Shown here piece after piece: positions 9,098-17,974 of a DNA stretch of 64,000 bases. The stretch is taken from contig NZ_CP102269.1 of assembly GCF_025148635.1 (NCBI RefSeq), positions 2,976,001 to 3,040,000 on the forward strand, in the 5' to 3' direction. Origin of the DNA: Butyricimonas virosa. GTDB lineage: Bacteria > Bacteroidota > Bacteroidia > Bacteroidales > Marinifilaceae. The notes beneath the pieces were generated by a model. The model did not search any database, was not told the origin of the DNA, and saw only the letters and a list, made by a program, of their open reading frames with translations. Each line of letters starts with the position of its first letter. Within the stretch, counting starts at the first letter, position 1. The position numbers and the translations under genes are program-made.

Positions 9098-9711
9098 AGG
9101 AGTTTACCGGGCTATTGAAGATTGCTGATTTTAACGGGAAATTCCAGCAATCGGGTGGTGGAACAACGGCTCCGGTTGCTGGGGAAAAGCCTTCTGTCCC
9201 TGCCGGAAAAACGAATACTTATAAGGTAGAACCGCCACATTCCTTTAAATTGAAAATGGCCATGGCGGAGACTCGGGAGAACCTGCAGATCCAGCGGGAA
9301 GAAGGAGGGGCAAAAGTTGAGGATAACCGGGTAAAGGCGCAAAGTGAATTTACGGTGGCGGATGTGACTTCTGCGTTGGAAACTTATGTTGCAACTTTGC
9401 GGGAGGATACGGCCGTAAAGATTGCCTTGACTTCTCACTCCCCAAAAGTGCAAGGGTTTGTCATCACGCTTGAGGTTGATAATGACTTTTTGTTATCTAA
9501 GGTGACGGATATACATCCTTATTTGCTCTCGTTTCTTGCTAAAAGGCTGAATAATGGTTTTATTACCTTGAATGTTCAAGTTTACATGGAACCGGAAAAT
9601 GGCGAGGAAAAAAGACGGCTTTTTACGGCTAAGGATAAATTCGATCATTTTGTCCAGATTAATCCTGCTGTGAGTGAGTTGAAAGCTTTGTTTGGGTTGG
9701 AGATAGAATAA
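9085..9711 (+). CDS. dnaX: DnaX long-form (tau-like) C-terminal extension, -1 frame
   Basis: Continuation of dnaX in the -1 frame, about 208 residues from the slip point, giving a full product of roughly 576 residues. A separate gene is unlikely: it has no good start or ribosome site, and the frame is open straight from the A-run. The region has a Pro/Gly/Thr-rich linker (GGGTTAPVAGEKPSVPAG) and a C-terminal alpha/beta domain, as in tau subunits, whose extra domains bind the polymerase and helicase. A sequencing error in the A-run is the main alternative. Confidence 0.7.
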   Translation, partial: SLSIEEFTGLLKIADFNGKFQQSGGGTTAPVAGEKPSVPAGKTNTYKVEPPHSFKLKMAMAETRENLQIQREEGGAKVEDNRVKAQSEFTVADVTSALETYVATLREDTAVKIALTSHSPKVQGFVITLEVDNDFLLSKVTDIHPYLLSFLAKRLNNGFITLNVQVYMEPENGEEKRRLFTAKDKFDHFVQINPAVSELKALFGLEIE

Positions 9712-9750
9712 AATAATTTTAAATTTTAGATTTTAGATTTTAAATTTCCA
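9712..9750 (-). repeat. AT-rich intergenic repeat, inverted orientation
   Basis: TTTAGATTTTAGATTTTAAA-type stretch: the same element as in the Bat operon, in the other orientation. The rest of the convergent dnaX/antiporter gap (to 9848) is AT-rich with more TTTTCAATTCTCCATTTTCC-like words and no gene. Confidence 0.4.
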
Positions 9751-9848
9751 GTCACACGGGGCGGGGGAGATGTCTTTTTGATTTCATTTTAAATTCTAAA
9801 CTATAAACTTTTCTTCATTTTCAATTCTCCATTTTCCATTTTCAATTG

Positions 9849-12113
9849 TTAAATTGTTTCTCCCGCAGCGAGATGGAGCAATTTGTCTTTTTCACCGACG
9901 ATCCAAACTACGTCGCCGGCCTCGAAGGTGGTGTCCGGGGTAGGGTTCATGATGGAGGTGCCGTTGCGTTCGATGCCGATGACGAGACAGGCTGCTTTAT
10001 CACGGATGCCGGATTTCTGGATGGTGCGTCCCACGAGTGGCGTGTTAGCCTCAATGGTGAATTGTTCCAAGCTGACTTCCGGGGGACGCTGTTGTTCAAG
10101 TTCATGTTTCCGTTTTTCTACGCGGTTTTCGACAAACTCACGGAAGACGTTGATTTCTTTGTCCGTGGCGGCCACGATGATGTGATCGAAAGGATACAGG
10201 CGTTCTTCCCCACCAGGGATGTTTATTCGTTCTTCTCCCCGGATGATTGTTACCACGCTGACCCCACAGGTCTGGCGGAAATTCAATTCCTTTAGCGTTT
10301 TGCCGACGCTGGGAGAGGATTGCGATACTTCAAAGTCGGCGAGGTGGAGATCCCGGTCAAGTAAATGTTTGACAAAACGTTGCTTGATGGGAGACTTGCG
10401 TTCTTGTTCCTGTTGTCGGGCCGTGAAGTTGCGCAGAAAACGGCGTTCCAGTTGTATGGAGTATTTTTTTAACCGTTTGGAATAGATGAAGAACAGAATG
10501 ACTGCGGTGGCGATCACGAGCAGGAGGCCGGCAGCGACGTTCACGAGGCTGGATATGACGAACATCACAATCCCGATGCAGAGTGCTACCCGTAGAACGA
10601 TGAGGGATACGAGTGGTCCCCGGTTGTATTTACTATCACTCCATAATTGTTGGAATTCTTCCGAATGGTTCTTTTTCATCATGATAGCCCGTAGGAAGGG
10701 GGAAATGAGTAGCAGGATGGCAACGGCGCTGACAAGGCTACCCTGTATACCGGGGAGTTCCTTACGGATTTGTGGGGTCAGATATTGCAGGAAAAGAGCT
10801 ATGGTGAAGACAGACAGAATGGTGTAGGTGATCACTATGCGGCATAATGCTTTCAGCAGCTGGTGCCACGTACTTTTATGGCGGATGGTGTTCGTCCCCG
10901 TGCTATACCTGTCAAGGAAATGAATCCAGGGCGTGGGCAGGTGTTTGGTCACGAACTGGTAGGTGGGCTCTGCCAGACGGATCATGTAAGGCGTGAAAAA
11001 GGTGGTGATGACAGAGACGGTAACCACTATGGGGTAGAGAAATTTGTCCGTCACGTGCAGGGTCATACCTAGACTTGCGATAATAAAAGCAAATTCACCG
11101 ATCTGTGCTAACGAGAATCCCGATTGGATGGCAATTCGGAGGCTTTGTCCGGACAGGAGAATACCGGAAGCGGCAAACGTGATTTGTCCGGCCATAACGA
11201 CCACGGTGATTAGTAATATCGGGAACCAGTACTCGACGAGCATGGTGGGATCGATCATCATCCCGACCGATACGAAAAAGATGGCCCCGAAGAGATCTTT
11301 CACGGGTTTAATGAGGTGTTCGATGTTCTCGGCCTCGATGGTTTCCGCCAGGATGGATCCCATGACGAAAGCTCCCAAAGCGGAGGAGAATCCGGCTTTC
11401 ACGGCAAGTAGAACCATGCCGAGACAGAGTCCGAGTGATACGACTAATAAAGTTTCCCCGTTGAGCCATTGTTTCGTTTTTTTCAGAAAGGTTGGAATTA
11501 GGAATATCCCGGTAATAGACCAGAAAACGAGGAAGGCGATAAGTTTAAGGATGCTATCGACCATTTCCATACCTTCAAAGTGTTTGCTGACGGCTAACGT
11601 GGAAAGTAATACCATGAGGACTACGGCGAAGAGGTCTTCCACGACAAGAATTCCGAAGACGACTCCTGCGAAACGCTGATTGCGGAGACCCATGTCGTCA
11701 AACGCCTTGAAAATGATGGTTGTGGATGACATCGAGAGCATTCCTCCAAGGAAAAGGCTATTCATGTGCCCCCATCCGAGTGACAGCCCGGTAATGTAGC
11801 CCAGCATCATCATGGCACCCACGATGGTAAGGGCGCTGATCATAGCGGTTCCCCCGATGTTCATGAGTTTCTTGAAACTAAAATCAAGTCCCAAGGCAAA
11901 CAGGAGGAAAATGACCCCGATGTCAGCCCAGATATGAATATTCTCGGCATCCGTGATCATGGGGCCGCCAAATGTGTAGGGGCCTGCGATAATACCTGCC
12001 ACGATATAGCCCAGCACGACAGGTTGTTTTAGCCATTTAAAGAGAATGGTTATCAATCCGGCGGAAAATAAGATAATCGCCAAATCGGATATTAGGACAG
12101 GAATGTCTGACAT
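9849..12113 (-). CDS. Kef-type cation/proton antiporter with TrkA-C domains
   Basis: 754 residues from the ATG at 12113, which opens directly into the first membrane helix (MSDIPVLISDLAIILFSAG); the longer upstream frame adds 76 polar residues and overlaps the divergent promoter region. The first 380 residues are a CPA2 Na/H-exchanger-type membrane domain (LGYIVAGIIAGPY, GLDFSFKKL), followed by further membrane helices (about 410-545) and two C-terminal TrkA-C-like regulatory domains (GVSVVTIIRGEE; ACLVIGIERNG). Such proteins exchange monovalent cations, typically potassium, for protons. No RCK-N nucleotide-binding fold is evident. It is divergent from the next gene. Confidence 0.85.
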   Translation of the reverse strand: MSDIPVLISDLAIILFSAGLITILFKWLKQPVVLGYIVAGIIAGPYTFGGPMITDAENIHIWADIGVIFLLFALGLDFSFKKLMNIGGTAMISALTIVGAMMMLGYITGLSLGWGHMNSLFLGGMLSMSSTTIIFKAFDDMGLRNQRFAGVVFGILVVEDLFAVVLMVLLSTLAVSKHFEGMEMVDSILKLIAFLVFWSITGIFLIPTFLKKTKQWLNGETLLVVSLGLCLGMVLLAVKAGFSSALGAFVMGSILAETIEAENIEHLIKPVKDLFGAIFFVSVGMMIDPTMLVEYWFPILLITVVVMAGQITFAASGILLSGQSLRIAIQSGFSLAQIGEFAFIIASLGMTLHVTDKFLYPIVVTVSVITTFFTPYMIRLAEPTYQFVTKHLPTPWIHFLDRYSTGTNTIRHKSTWHQLLKALCRIVITYTILSVFTIALFLQYLTPQIRKELPGIQGSLVSAVAILLLISPFLRAIMMKKNHSEEFQQLWSDSKYNRGPLVSLIVLRVALCIGIVMFVISSLVNVAAGLLLVIATAVILFFIYSKRLKKYSIQLERRFLRNFTARQQEQERKSPIKQRFVKHLLDRDLHLADFEVSQSSPSVGKTLKELNFRQTCGVSVVTIIRGEERINIPGGEERLYPFDHIIVAATDKEINVFREFVENRVEKRKHELEQQRPPEVSLEQFTIEANTPLVGRTIQKSGIRDKAACLVIGIERNGTSIMNPTPDTTFEAGDVVWIVGEKDKLLHLAAGETI

Positions 12114-12188
12114 GATGTTTATTTTTGCAGGAGCAAAGTTAATGATTTTTGATTTGGATGAATAAATATCAATTATCTTTGTGTGGAT

Positions 12189-13187
12189 ATGAGAAAAAAA
12201 ATCAACATTCAAAAAGGGGCCGTGTTGGGGGCGATACTCACAACGATTGTTGCGGGAATGTTGCTTTCCGTGGTACAGGTTGTCGTGAAACCACCGTTGC
12301 TGTTGGGGGAGAGATTGTTGCCGGGCGGAGGATGGATTCAAATTGTGCTGGCTGCTCTTTTCGGTGGATGGCTATATTTGCAGATGTTCGACCGGAAACG
12401 ACGGGGAATGTGGCGGAGACGTATTTGGCTGCTCTTCTCGATCGTGTTCTTTAGCCAGTTATTCTTGGGGATTTTCGTGGATAGTATGTTTCTGATGTCA
12501 GGAAAACTCCATTTCCCCATACCCGGACTGATCCCGGCGGGGGTATTTTACCGGGGAGAGGTATCATTCATGCCGTTTTTGTTTCTCGTAACGATTCTAT
12601 TGTCCGGAGGTGCGTGGTGCAGCCAGCTCTGTTATTTCGGGGCGTGGGATAGTCTGGCTGCGGGAAAGAATGGAAAACGGGAGGCTCTTTCTTCTAAAAT
12701 GAGGACCCGAATGCGTTGGACGGTATTGTTTGTATTTATAGGTGTCGCTTCTGCGTTGAGAGGTTTCGGGATTCCGGTGATTTATTCCACGGGGATTGCG
12801 GCTTTTGCCGGGATCGTGGGAATCATGATAATTGGGTTCATGTCTAAAAGGCGTCATGTTGCCATGCATTGCTCTTCCTATTGTCCGGCGGGGACTTTGG
12901 TTATGTATTTGAAACAAGTGTCTCCGTGGCGATTGCGTCTGAACGATCGTTGCCGACATTGCATGGCTTGTACGCGGGTGTGTCGGTACGGGGCTCTGTC
13001 GAAAGTAGACGTGCTGAAAGGGCGTCCGGCAATCAACTGTACTTTGTGTGGAGATTGTCTTGCGGGGTGCGGTCATGATGCCTTGGAGTATCATTTGGGT
13101 GGAATCTCTCCTGTATTGGCAGAACGCCTTTGGTTAGGGACTACACTAGTACTTTTCACGTGTTTTCTTTCTATTGCTCGGGTTTAA
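12189..13187 (+). CDS. Membrane-bound 4Fe-4S protein (NapH/CcoG-like)
   Basis: About 332 residues. Several membrane helices enclose two cysteine pairs (GAWCSQLCYFG near residue 143 and HCSSYCPAG near 230), followed by a ferredoxin-type domain with two 4Fe-4S motifs (CRHCMACTRVC and CTLCGDCLAGC). This is the layout of NapH/RnfC-neighbour or CcoG-type polyferredoxins that move electrons across the inner membrane. The start is at 12189; a GTG six bases earlier is possible. No nap, nos or cco genes are nearby, so the partner is unknown. Confidence 0.75.
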   Translation: MRKKINIQKGAVLGAILTTIVAGMLLSVVQVVVKPPLLLGERLLPGGGWIQIVLAALFGGWLYLQMFDRKRRGMWRRRIWLLFSIVFFSQLFLGIFVDSMFLMSGKLHFPIPGLIPAGVFYRGEVSFMPFLFLVTILLSGGAWCSQLCYFGAWDSLAAGKNGKREALSSKMRTRMRWTVLFVFIGVASALRGFGIPVIYSTGIAAFAGIVGIMIIGFMSKRRHVAMHCSSYCPAGTLVMYLKQVSPWRLRLNDRCRHCMACTRVCRYGALSKVDVLKGRPAINCTLCGDCLAGCGHDALEYHLGGISPVLAERLWLGTTLVLFTCFLSIARV

Positions 13188-13277
13188 ATATGTGGAAAAA
13201 AAGATTGTATATTTTTTGATTTTTAACATACATATCTGCGCAGGGATACTACATTTGTGTGCTAATCAATAAAAAAT

Positions 13278-13928
13278 ATGAAAATAGACCGATTTCTTCA
13301 ATTATTTGTGGTAAAGGAAAAAAAGTTTTACCCTTTGTATATCGAGCAAGCCGCTAATATCGAGGCTGCAGCCAAGCTTTTGGTGGAGTTATTACAAGAG
13401 CAAGACCCTGAAAAACAGAAAGCGCTGTACAAGGACATCAAGGAGTACGAACATAGTGGAGATATGATCACGGCTAAGTTGTACGAGGAATTGAACAAGA
13501 CGTTTGTTACACCCTTCGATCGTGAGGATATTAATCTGTTGAGTGGCCGTATGGACACGTTTCTTGATTTTATTCATGATGCTGCAAAACGAATGTTGAT
13601 GTATCGTCCGAAGAGTGTGAACCAGTTGTTGATTGCGATGGGGCAATGTATCGTGGAAGATGCTCGTATCTTGAAGGATATTATGAATGGGCTGGAGTAT
13701 ATTCAGAAGAAACCTCAAGAGATTAACGAGAAATGTGTTCGTATCAAAAAGATCGAACATGACGTGGATGATTTGTATGAACAATTTATGAGTGATGTTT
13801 TTGCGAACGAGAAAGACGCTATCGAACTCGTGAAACTGAAGAATATTGGTCAGGTGTTGGAAGATGCTACCGACCGGGCAAAGGACGTGGGTGATATTGT
13901 GAGAGGTATTATTATTAAATTTGCCTGA
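13278..13928 (+). CDS. PhoU-like DUF47 phosphate transport regulator
   Basis: 216 residues, almost wholly helical with E/DxxxD motifs (EHSGDMITAKLYEEL; IEHDVDDLYEQF) typical of the PhoU/DUF47 family that binds metal clusters. It ends 5 bases before a PiT transporter gene, the usual DUF47-PiT pairing, so it probably controls that transporter. A TACATTTG -7-like box lies at 13250-13257, twenty bases upstream of the ATG. Confidence 0.88.
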   Translation: MKIDRFLQLFVVKEKKFYPLYIEQAANIEAAAKLLVELLQEQDPEKQKALYKDIKEYEHSGDMITAKLYEELNKTFVTPFDREDINLLSGRMDTFLDFIHDAAKRMLMYRPKSVNQLLIAMGQCIVEDARILKDIMNGLEYIQKKPQEINEKCVRIKKIEHDVDDLYEQFMSDVFANEKDAIELVKLKNIGQVLEDATDRAKDVGDIVRGIIIKFA

Positions 13929-13933
13929 TCGCT

Positions 13934-14968
13934 ATGTTAACAATTGTTCTTTTAGCTATTGTGATCGCTCTTCTTTTCGACTTTTTGAACGGAATGAATG
14001 ATGCGGCCAATTCGATCGCTACGATCGTGGCGACACGTGTATTTTCTCCTACGATGGCTGTTTGCTGGGCAGCATTCTGGAACTTTGCCGCTATCTTTAT
14101 TTTTGGGGTGAGCGTGGCTCACACGATGGGCGAAGGAATCGTGGATCCCTCGAGGATCAATGAATATCTTATTCTGGCAGCTTTAATCGGTTCGGTGATC
14201 TGGGTTTGGTTGTGTACTCATTTTGGTATGCCGATCAGTGTGTCCCACGCTTTGATCGGGGGATTGATCGGTCCGGTATGGTTCACGTTCGGGGGTGACG
14301 CTCTGGTTGCTTCCGGGATATTCAAAATTGCCATCTTTATCGTGCTGTCCCCTTTGATCGGTATGATATTGGGATTCTTCATGATGTGTCTCACAATGCT
14401 TGTGTTTCATAAAAAACACCCGATGAAAGTGGAAGGGCTGTTTAAGGGATTGCAGTTGTTTTCTTCCGCTATATTCAGTTTGGGACATGGTGCAAACGAT
14501 GCGCAGAAAACGATGGGTATCATTGCTATCCTGCTATATAGTGTTGCTGGAAGTAATACTTTCGTGAGTGATTACTTGTACGAGAATACAGGGGAGTTTC
14601 ATGTTCCCGCTTGGTTGATTGTTACTTGTTACTCGGTGATCGCTTTAGGTACGATTATCGGGGGTAAGAAGGTGATCAAGACTTTGGGGGACGGGTTGGC
14701 CCGATTGAAACCCGTGCAGGGATTCTGTGCCGAGACTTCCGGAGCTTTGACATTGATGGGAACAGCCGTACTGGGGATTCCCGTGAGTACGACTCACACG
14801 ATTACCGGCTCTATTATCGGGGTTGGAATCACGAAAGGGGTTGCTTCTGTTCGGTGGGCTACGGCCACGAATATCGTGGCTGCTTGGATTCTTACGATTC
14901 CGGCAACCATCGTGATGTCCGGTCTTGTTTACTGGGTGATGGGGTTGTTCCTGACCTTGCCGGAGTAA
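13934..14968 (+). CDS. PiT-family inorganic phosphate transporter
   Basis: 344 residues with the two inverted PiT signature repeats: FLNGMNDAANSIATIVATR near the N-terminus and SLGHGANDAQKTMGII in the second half, plus GTAVLGIPVSTTHTITG near the end. About ten membrane helices. It imports phosphate with protons or sodium. It is probably translated together with the upstream DUF47 gene and closed by the hairpin terminator that follows. Confidence 0.92.
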   Translation: MLTIVLLAIVIALLFDFLNGMNDAANSIATIVATRVFSPTMAVCWAAFWNFAAIFIFGVSVAHTMGEGIVDPSRINEYLILAALIGSVIWVWLCTHFGMPISVSHALIGGLIGPVWFTFGGDALVASGIFKIAIFIVLSPLIGMILGFFMMCLTMLVFHKKHPMKVEGLFKGLQLFSSAIFSLGHGANDAQKTMGIIAILLYSVAGSNTFVSDYLYENTGEFHVPAWLIVTCYSVIALGTIIGGKKVIKTLGDGLARLKPVQGFCAETSGALTLMGTAVLGIPVSTTHTITGSIIGVGITKGVASVRWATATNIVAAWILTIPATIVMSGLVYWVMGLFLTLPE

Positions 14969-14992
14969 GTATATAAAGTTTGTAAAGTCTAT

Positions 14993-15026
14993 AAAGTTCA
15001 TAAGGTTCTACTTTATGAACTTTTTT
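14993..15026 (+). terminator. Rho-independent terminator after the PiT gene
   Basis: Perfect 11-bp stem (AAAGTTCATAA paired with TTATGAACTTT) around a 9-base loop, followed by a run of T residues. It lies 25 bases after the PiT stop. Confidence 0.8.
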
Positions 15027-15097
15027 ATGCATAATATCATAACTTTTTGGGGCTTTATCAAGTTTAAATAGATAGATTAACCTAAATTTTATAAGTT

Positions 15098-15346
15098 ATG
15101 ATGTTTATATGGTATATTTTGATTGGTATTCTTGCCGGGTATCTGGCAGGAAAAATTGTCCGGGGAGGTGGAATGGGTTTGTTGGTGAACCTGATTGTGG
15201 GAATCATTGGTGGCGTGTTGGGAGGCTGGCTTTTCGGTATCATGGGAATATGGACAACGGGTGTTATCGGGAGTTTGATCACGGCGACCGTGGGGGCGAT
15301 TGTTTTGCTGGCGATTGTTTCGTTGTTCAGTAAAAGAAATTCGTAG
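15098..15346 (+). CDS. GlsB/YeaQ/YmgE-type small membrane protein
   Basis: 82 residues with three hydrophobic segments rich in glycine (GILAGYLAGKIVRGGGMG; IVGIIGGVLGGWLFG), the pattern of the transglycosylase-associated GlsB/YeaQ family. These small inner-membrane proteins are often stress-induced; no enzymatic activity is established. It is four bases before the phospholipase gene. Confidence 0.88.
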   Translation: MMFIWYILIGILAGYLAGKIVRGGGMGLLVNLIVGIIGGVLGGWLFGIMGIWTTGVIGSLITATVGAIVLLAIVSLFSKRNS

Positions 15347-15349
15347 ATA

Positions 15350-16243
15350 ATGAAAGAGAAGGTCCGAGGTATTTATATACTTTTATGCTTTTGCGTGTTT
15401 ACGCCCTTGGTGTTGCAAGCCCAGACAGACGAGGAGAAGAGGATATTGCAGGAACGTGAGGAGATAAGCAAGCAGAAAAAAGGCGGTTCCGTGGTTGTTG
15501 ATGAGAAGACCGCGTTGGAGTTGTTTGATAACACGCCGAGTTTTGGCATTTTCCGGGATAATTATTTTGTTACGGGGGTGCCTACGAACCGGAAGATTGA
15601 CAAGCACAGTGCGGATGCCAAGTTTCAGATCAGTATCCGGCAACGTCTGACGAAAAGTATCTTGCCTTTCAAGACCTTCTTGTATTTAACTTACACGCAG
15701 CGTTCGTTCTGGGATATTTACGGGAAGTCCAGTCCATTTCTGGATAATAATTTTAATCCGGGGCTTAGTTTGAGCAAAGCGTTGATCTATCGTAATCAAC
15801 TGATGGGAATAGCGGTTCTTTCTTTTGAACACGAGTCGAACGGCCGGGATTCGCTGGCCTCTCGCAGTTGGAATTACATTTCTCTTTCAGGTTCGTGGTT
15901 TATTGATTACCGCTTTTCTGCCCAGATGAAATTATGGGCTGGATGGGTCGATAAAGAAGGAAATCCCGATTTGTTGAAGTATAAAGGCTACGGATTCATG
16001 GCGTTTAACTACCAGAGTGCAGACGAGCGTCTATGGTGTTCGGCCGTGATTAATCCCCGCCGGAAGTTTATTAACATGAACACAACGCTGGAGATCAATT
16101 TCAAGCCTTCACCGAAAGCTAACGAGTATTTCTTTTTACAATACTATAACGGGTATGCGGAGAATCTTCTGGAATACGATCGTTACGTGTCAATGGTGCG
16201 AGTGGGTATTTGTATCAAGCCGGTTTTGAGAAATTACTACTAA
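15350..16243 (+). CDS. pldA: Outer-membrane phospholipase A (OMPLA)
   Basis: 297 residues: signal peptide (LLCFCVFTPLVLQAQ), then a beta-barrel with alternating hydrophobic strands. The catalytic block is visible as EHESNGRDS followed by SRSWNY, matching the His-Ser-Asn triad region of OMPLA (HxSNG and RSWN). The length is close to the family (about 270-290 residues mature). It would hydrolyse phospholipids in the outer membrane when lipid asymmetry is disturbed. It follows the GlsB/YeaQ gene by only 3 bases. Confidence 0.82.
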   Translation: MKEKVRGIYILLCFCVFTPLVLQAQTDEEKRILQEREEISKQKKGGSVVVDEKTALELFDNTPSFGIFRDNYFVTGVPTNRKIDKHSADAKFQISIRQRLTKSILPFKTFLYLTYTQRSFWDIYGKSSPFLDNNFNPGLSLSKALIYRNQLMGIAVLSFEHESNGRDSLASRSWNYISLSGSWFIDYRFSAQMKLWAGWVDKEGNPDLLKYKGYGFMAFNYQSADERLWCSAVINPRRKFINMNTTLEINFKPSPKANEYFFLQYYNGYAENLLEYDRYVSMVRVGICIKPVLRNYY

Positions 16244-16261
16244 GTTCATAAAGTCCTTACT

Positions 16262-16289
16262 GATTTTAGATTTTAAATTTTAGATTTCC
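16262..16289 (-). repeat. AT-rich intergenic repeat, inverted orientation
   Basis: GATTTTAGATTTTAAATTTTAG-like stretch, a further copy of the dispersed host element, in the pldA-gpmA gap. The rest of the gap to 16367 shows no gene. Confidence 0.4.
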
Positions 16290-16367
16290 ACTCACAAGCC
16301 CACGCTTTTCCAACTTTTTCTTCCCGTTTTCGTATACTCTATCAACAATTAATTAATAAAAAACGTT

Positions 16368-17057
16368 ATGTACAAGTTGATATTGGTACGGCATGGGGAG
16401 AGTGTTTGGAACAAGGAAAACAGGTTTACCGGGTGGACGGATGTCGACTTGAGTGAACGGGGCGAACAGGAAGCACGTCGGGCGGGAGAGCTGATTAAGA
16501 AACATGATCTTTTCTTTGATGTAGCTTACTCTTCCGTGTTGAAACGTGCGATTCGTACGCAGCATATTTTGGCAGAAGTTGCCGATCGGGTGTGGGTACC
16601 CGAAGTTCATCACTGGCGTTTGAACGAGCGACATTACGGGGCATTACAGGGATTAAATAAAGCGGAGACGGCAAAGAAATACGGGGAGGAGCAGGTGCAT
16701 ATTTGGCGAAGGAGTTTTGATGTGACACCACCATTGTTGGAGCCGGATGATTCTCGTTGTGCCGTTTTCGAGGATAAGTACAGGGATGTTGATCCGGCCG
16801 TTCTTCCTTTGGGGGAATCGTTGGCATTGACGATCACGCGAGTTCTCCCGTTTTGGCAGGATTATATCGCACCTTCATTGCTTTCGGGGAAGACCGTCTT
16901 GGTAACGGCCCACGGGAATAGTCTGCGGGCGTTAATCAAGTATCTGGATGACATCAGTGACGAGGAGATTGTCAAACTGGAGATACCGACGGGAATCCCC
17001 CAGTTGTACGAGTTGGATGAGCAATTACATCCCCTGTCTCGTGAATATTTGGAATAG
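16368..17057 (+). CDS. gpmA: 2,3-bisphosphoglycerate-dependent phosphoglycerate mutase
   Basis: 229 residues. The catalytic motif LVRHGESVWNKENRFTGW is at the N-terminus (phospho-histidine at residue 9), with the later acid/His block (LNERHYGALQG) and the second histidine in VTAHGNSLRALIKYL. It interconverts 3- and 2-phosphoglycerate in glycolysis and gluconeogenesis. A single gene closed by the strong terminator at 17072. Confidence 0.95.
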   Translation: MYKLILVRHGESVWNKENRFTGWTDVDLSERGEQEARRAGELIKKHDLFFDVAYSSVLKRAIRTQHILAEVADRVWVPEVHHWRLNERHYGALQGLNKAETAKKYGEEQVHIWRRSFDVTPPLLEPDDSRCAVFEDKYRDVDPAVLPLGESLALTITRVLPFWQDYIAPSLLSGKTVLVTAHGNSLRALIKYLDDISDEEIVKLEIPTGIPQLYELDEQLHPLSREYLE

Positions 17058-17071
17058 ATTTCCACGTGTGA

Positions 17072-17119
17072 AGTGAACCCTAAAAGTTATTTCTGGCTTT
17101 TGGGGTTCACTTCTTTTTT
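17072..17119 (+). terminator. Rho-independent terminator after gpmA
   Basis: 15-bp stem with one G-T wobble (AGTGAACCCTAAAAG and CTTTTGGGGTTCACT), 10-base loop, then TCTTTTTT. Confidence 0.85.
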
Positions 17120-17152
17120 GTAAGTTTGAGGCAAATTGTAAAACGAATCGGT

Positions 17153-17923
17153 ATGAAAATTATAACTTATAACGTGAATGGGTTGAGGGCTGCCTTGTCA
17201 AAAGGTTTTACACAATGGTTGGAGGAAGAACAACCGGATGTTGTGTGTTTACAGGAAACGAAAGCTCAGCCAGATCAAATACCTACACTGGAATTCGAGG
17301 CGTTAGGCTACAGATCATACTTCTTTTCTGCCAAGAAAAAGGGGTATAGCGGGGTTGCCATCTTAACTCGTGTGGAACCCGATCACGTGGAGTACGGGAT
17401 GGGTATTCCGGCTTATGACGACGAGGGGCGTTTTATCCGTGCCGATTACGGTGATCTTTCTGTGGTGAGTGTGTACCATCCGTCCGGGACTACCGGCGAC
17501 GCTCGGCAAGCATTTAAGATGAAATGGTTGGAGGATTTTCAATATTATATTGGGGAGTTGAAAAAGGTACGGCCGAATCTGATCTTGTGCGGGGACTACA
17601 ACATATGTCACCGACCGATAGATATTCACGATCCGGTGCGGAATGCCACGAATAGCGGCTTCTTACCGGAAGAACGGGAATGGATTGGGGGATTTATCGA
17701 TACTGGTTTTATTGATACGTTCCGTTACTTCCACCCCGAGGAGGCCGGGAAATATTCCTGGTGGAGTTACCGGTTTAACGCCCGGGCAAATAACAAGGGA
17801 TGGCGTATTGATTATTGTATGGCGAGTGAGAGCCTCAAGTCTCGATTGAAAGATGCTTATATCTTGCCGGAGGTGTATCACTCGGATCATTGTCCTTGTG
17901 TGCTGGAAATAGGGGAGGTTTAA
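17153..17923 (+). CDS. xth: Exodeoxyribonuclease III
   Basis: 256 residues from the ATG at 17153, which starts the typical MKIITYNVNGLRAAL; an upstream frame adds nine residues that overlap the terminator region. Motifs: QETKAQPDQ (metal-binding Glu), VYHPSG, LCGDYNICHRPIDIHDP, and C-terminal RIDYCMAS and SDHCPC. This is the AP-endonuclease/3' exonuclease family acting in base-excision repair. Length fits XthA (about 268). Confidence 0.95.
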   Translation: MKIITYNVNGLRAALSKGFTQWLEEEQPDVVCLQETKAQPDQIPTLEFEALGYRSYFFSAKKKGYSGVAILTRVEPDHVEYGMGIPAYDDEGRFIRADYGDLSVVSVYHPSGTTGDARQAFKMKWLEDFQYYIGELKKVRPNLILCGDYNICHRPIDIHDPVRNATNSGFLPEEREWIGGFIDTGFIDTFRYFHPEEAGKYSWWSYRFNARANNKGWRIDYCMASESLKSRLKDAYILPEVYHSDHCPCVLEIGEV

Positions 17924-17943
17924 AGTTTGGAATGAATGAAAAA

Positions 17944-17968
17944 AGGGCTGATCAATGATCAGCCCTTG
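17944..17968 (+). terminator. Perfect hairpin after xth, likely terminator
   Basis: 12-bp perfect inverted repeat (AAGGGCTGATCA and TGATCAGCCCTT) around one base, 20 bases after the xth stop. There is no long T-run, so it may instead be the first part of the structured repeat region that follows. Confidence 0.55.
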
Positions 17969-17974
17969 TAAATG

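Noticed and set aside
9115..9711. Separate gene downstream of dnaX
   Set aside because: The frame is open back to the A10 run and has no credible own start; a dnaX extension explains it better.
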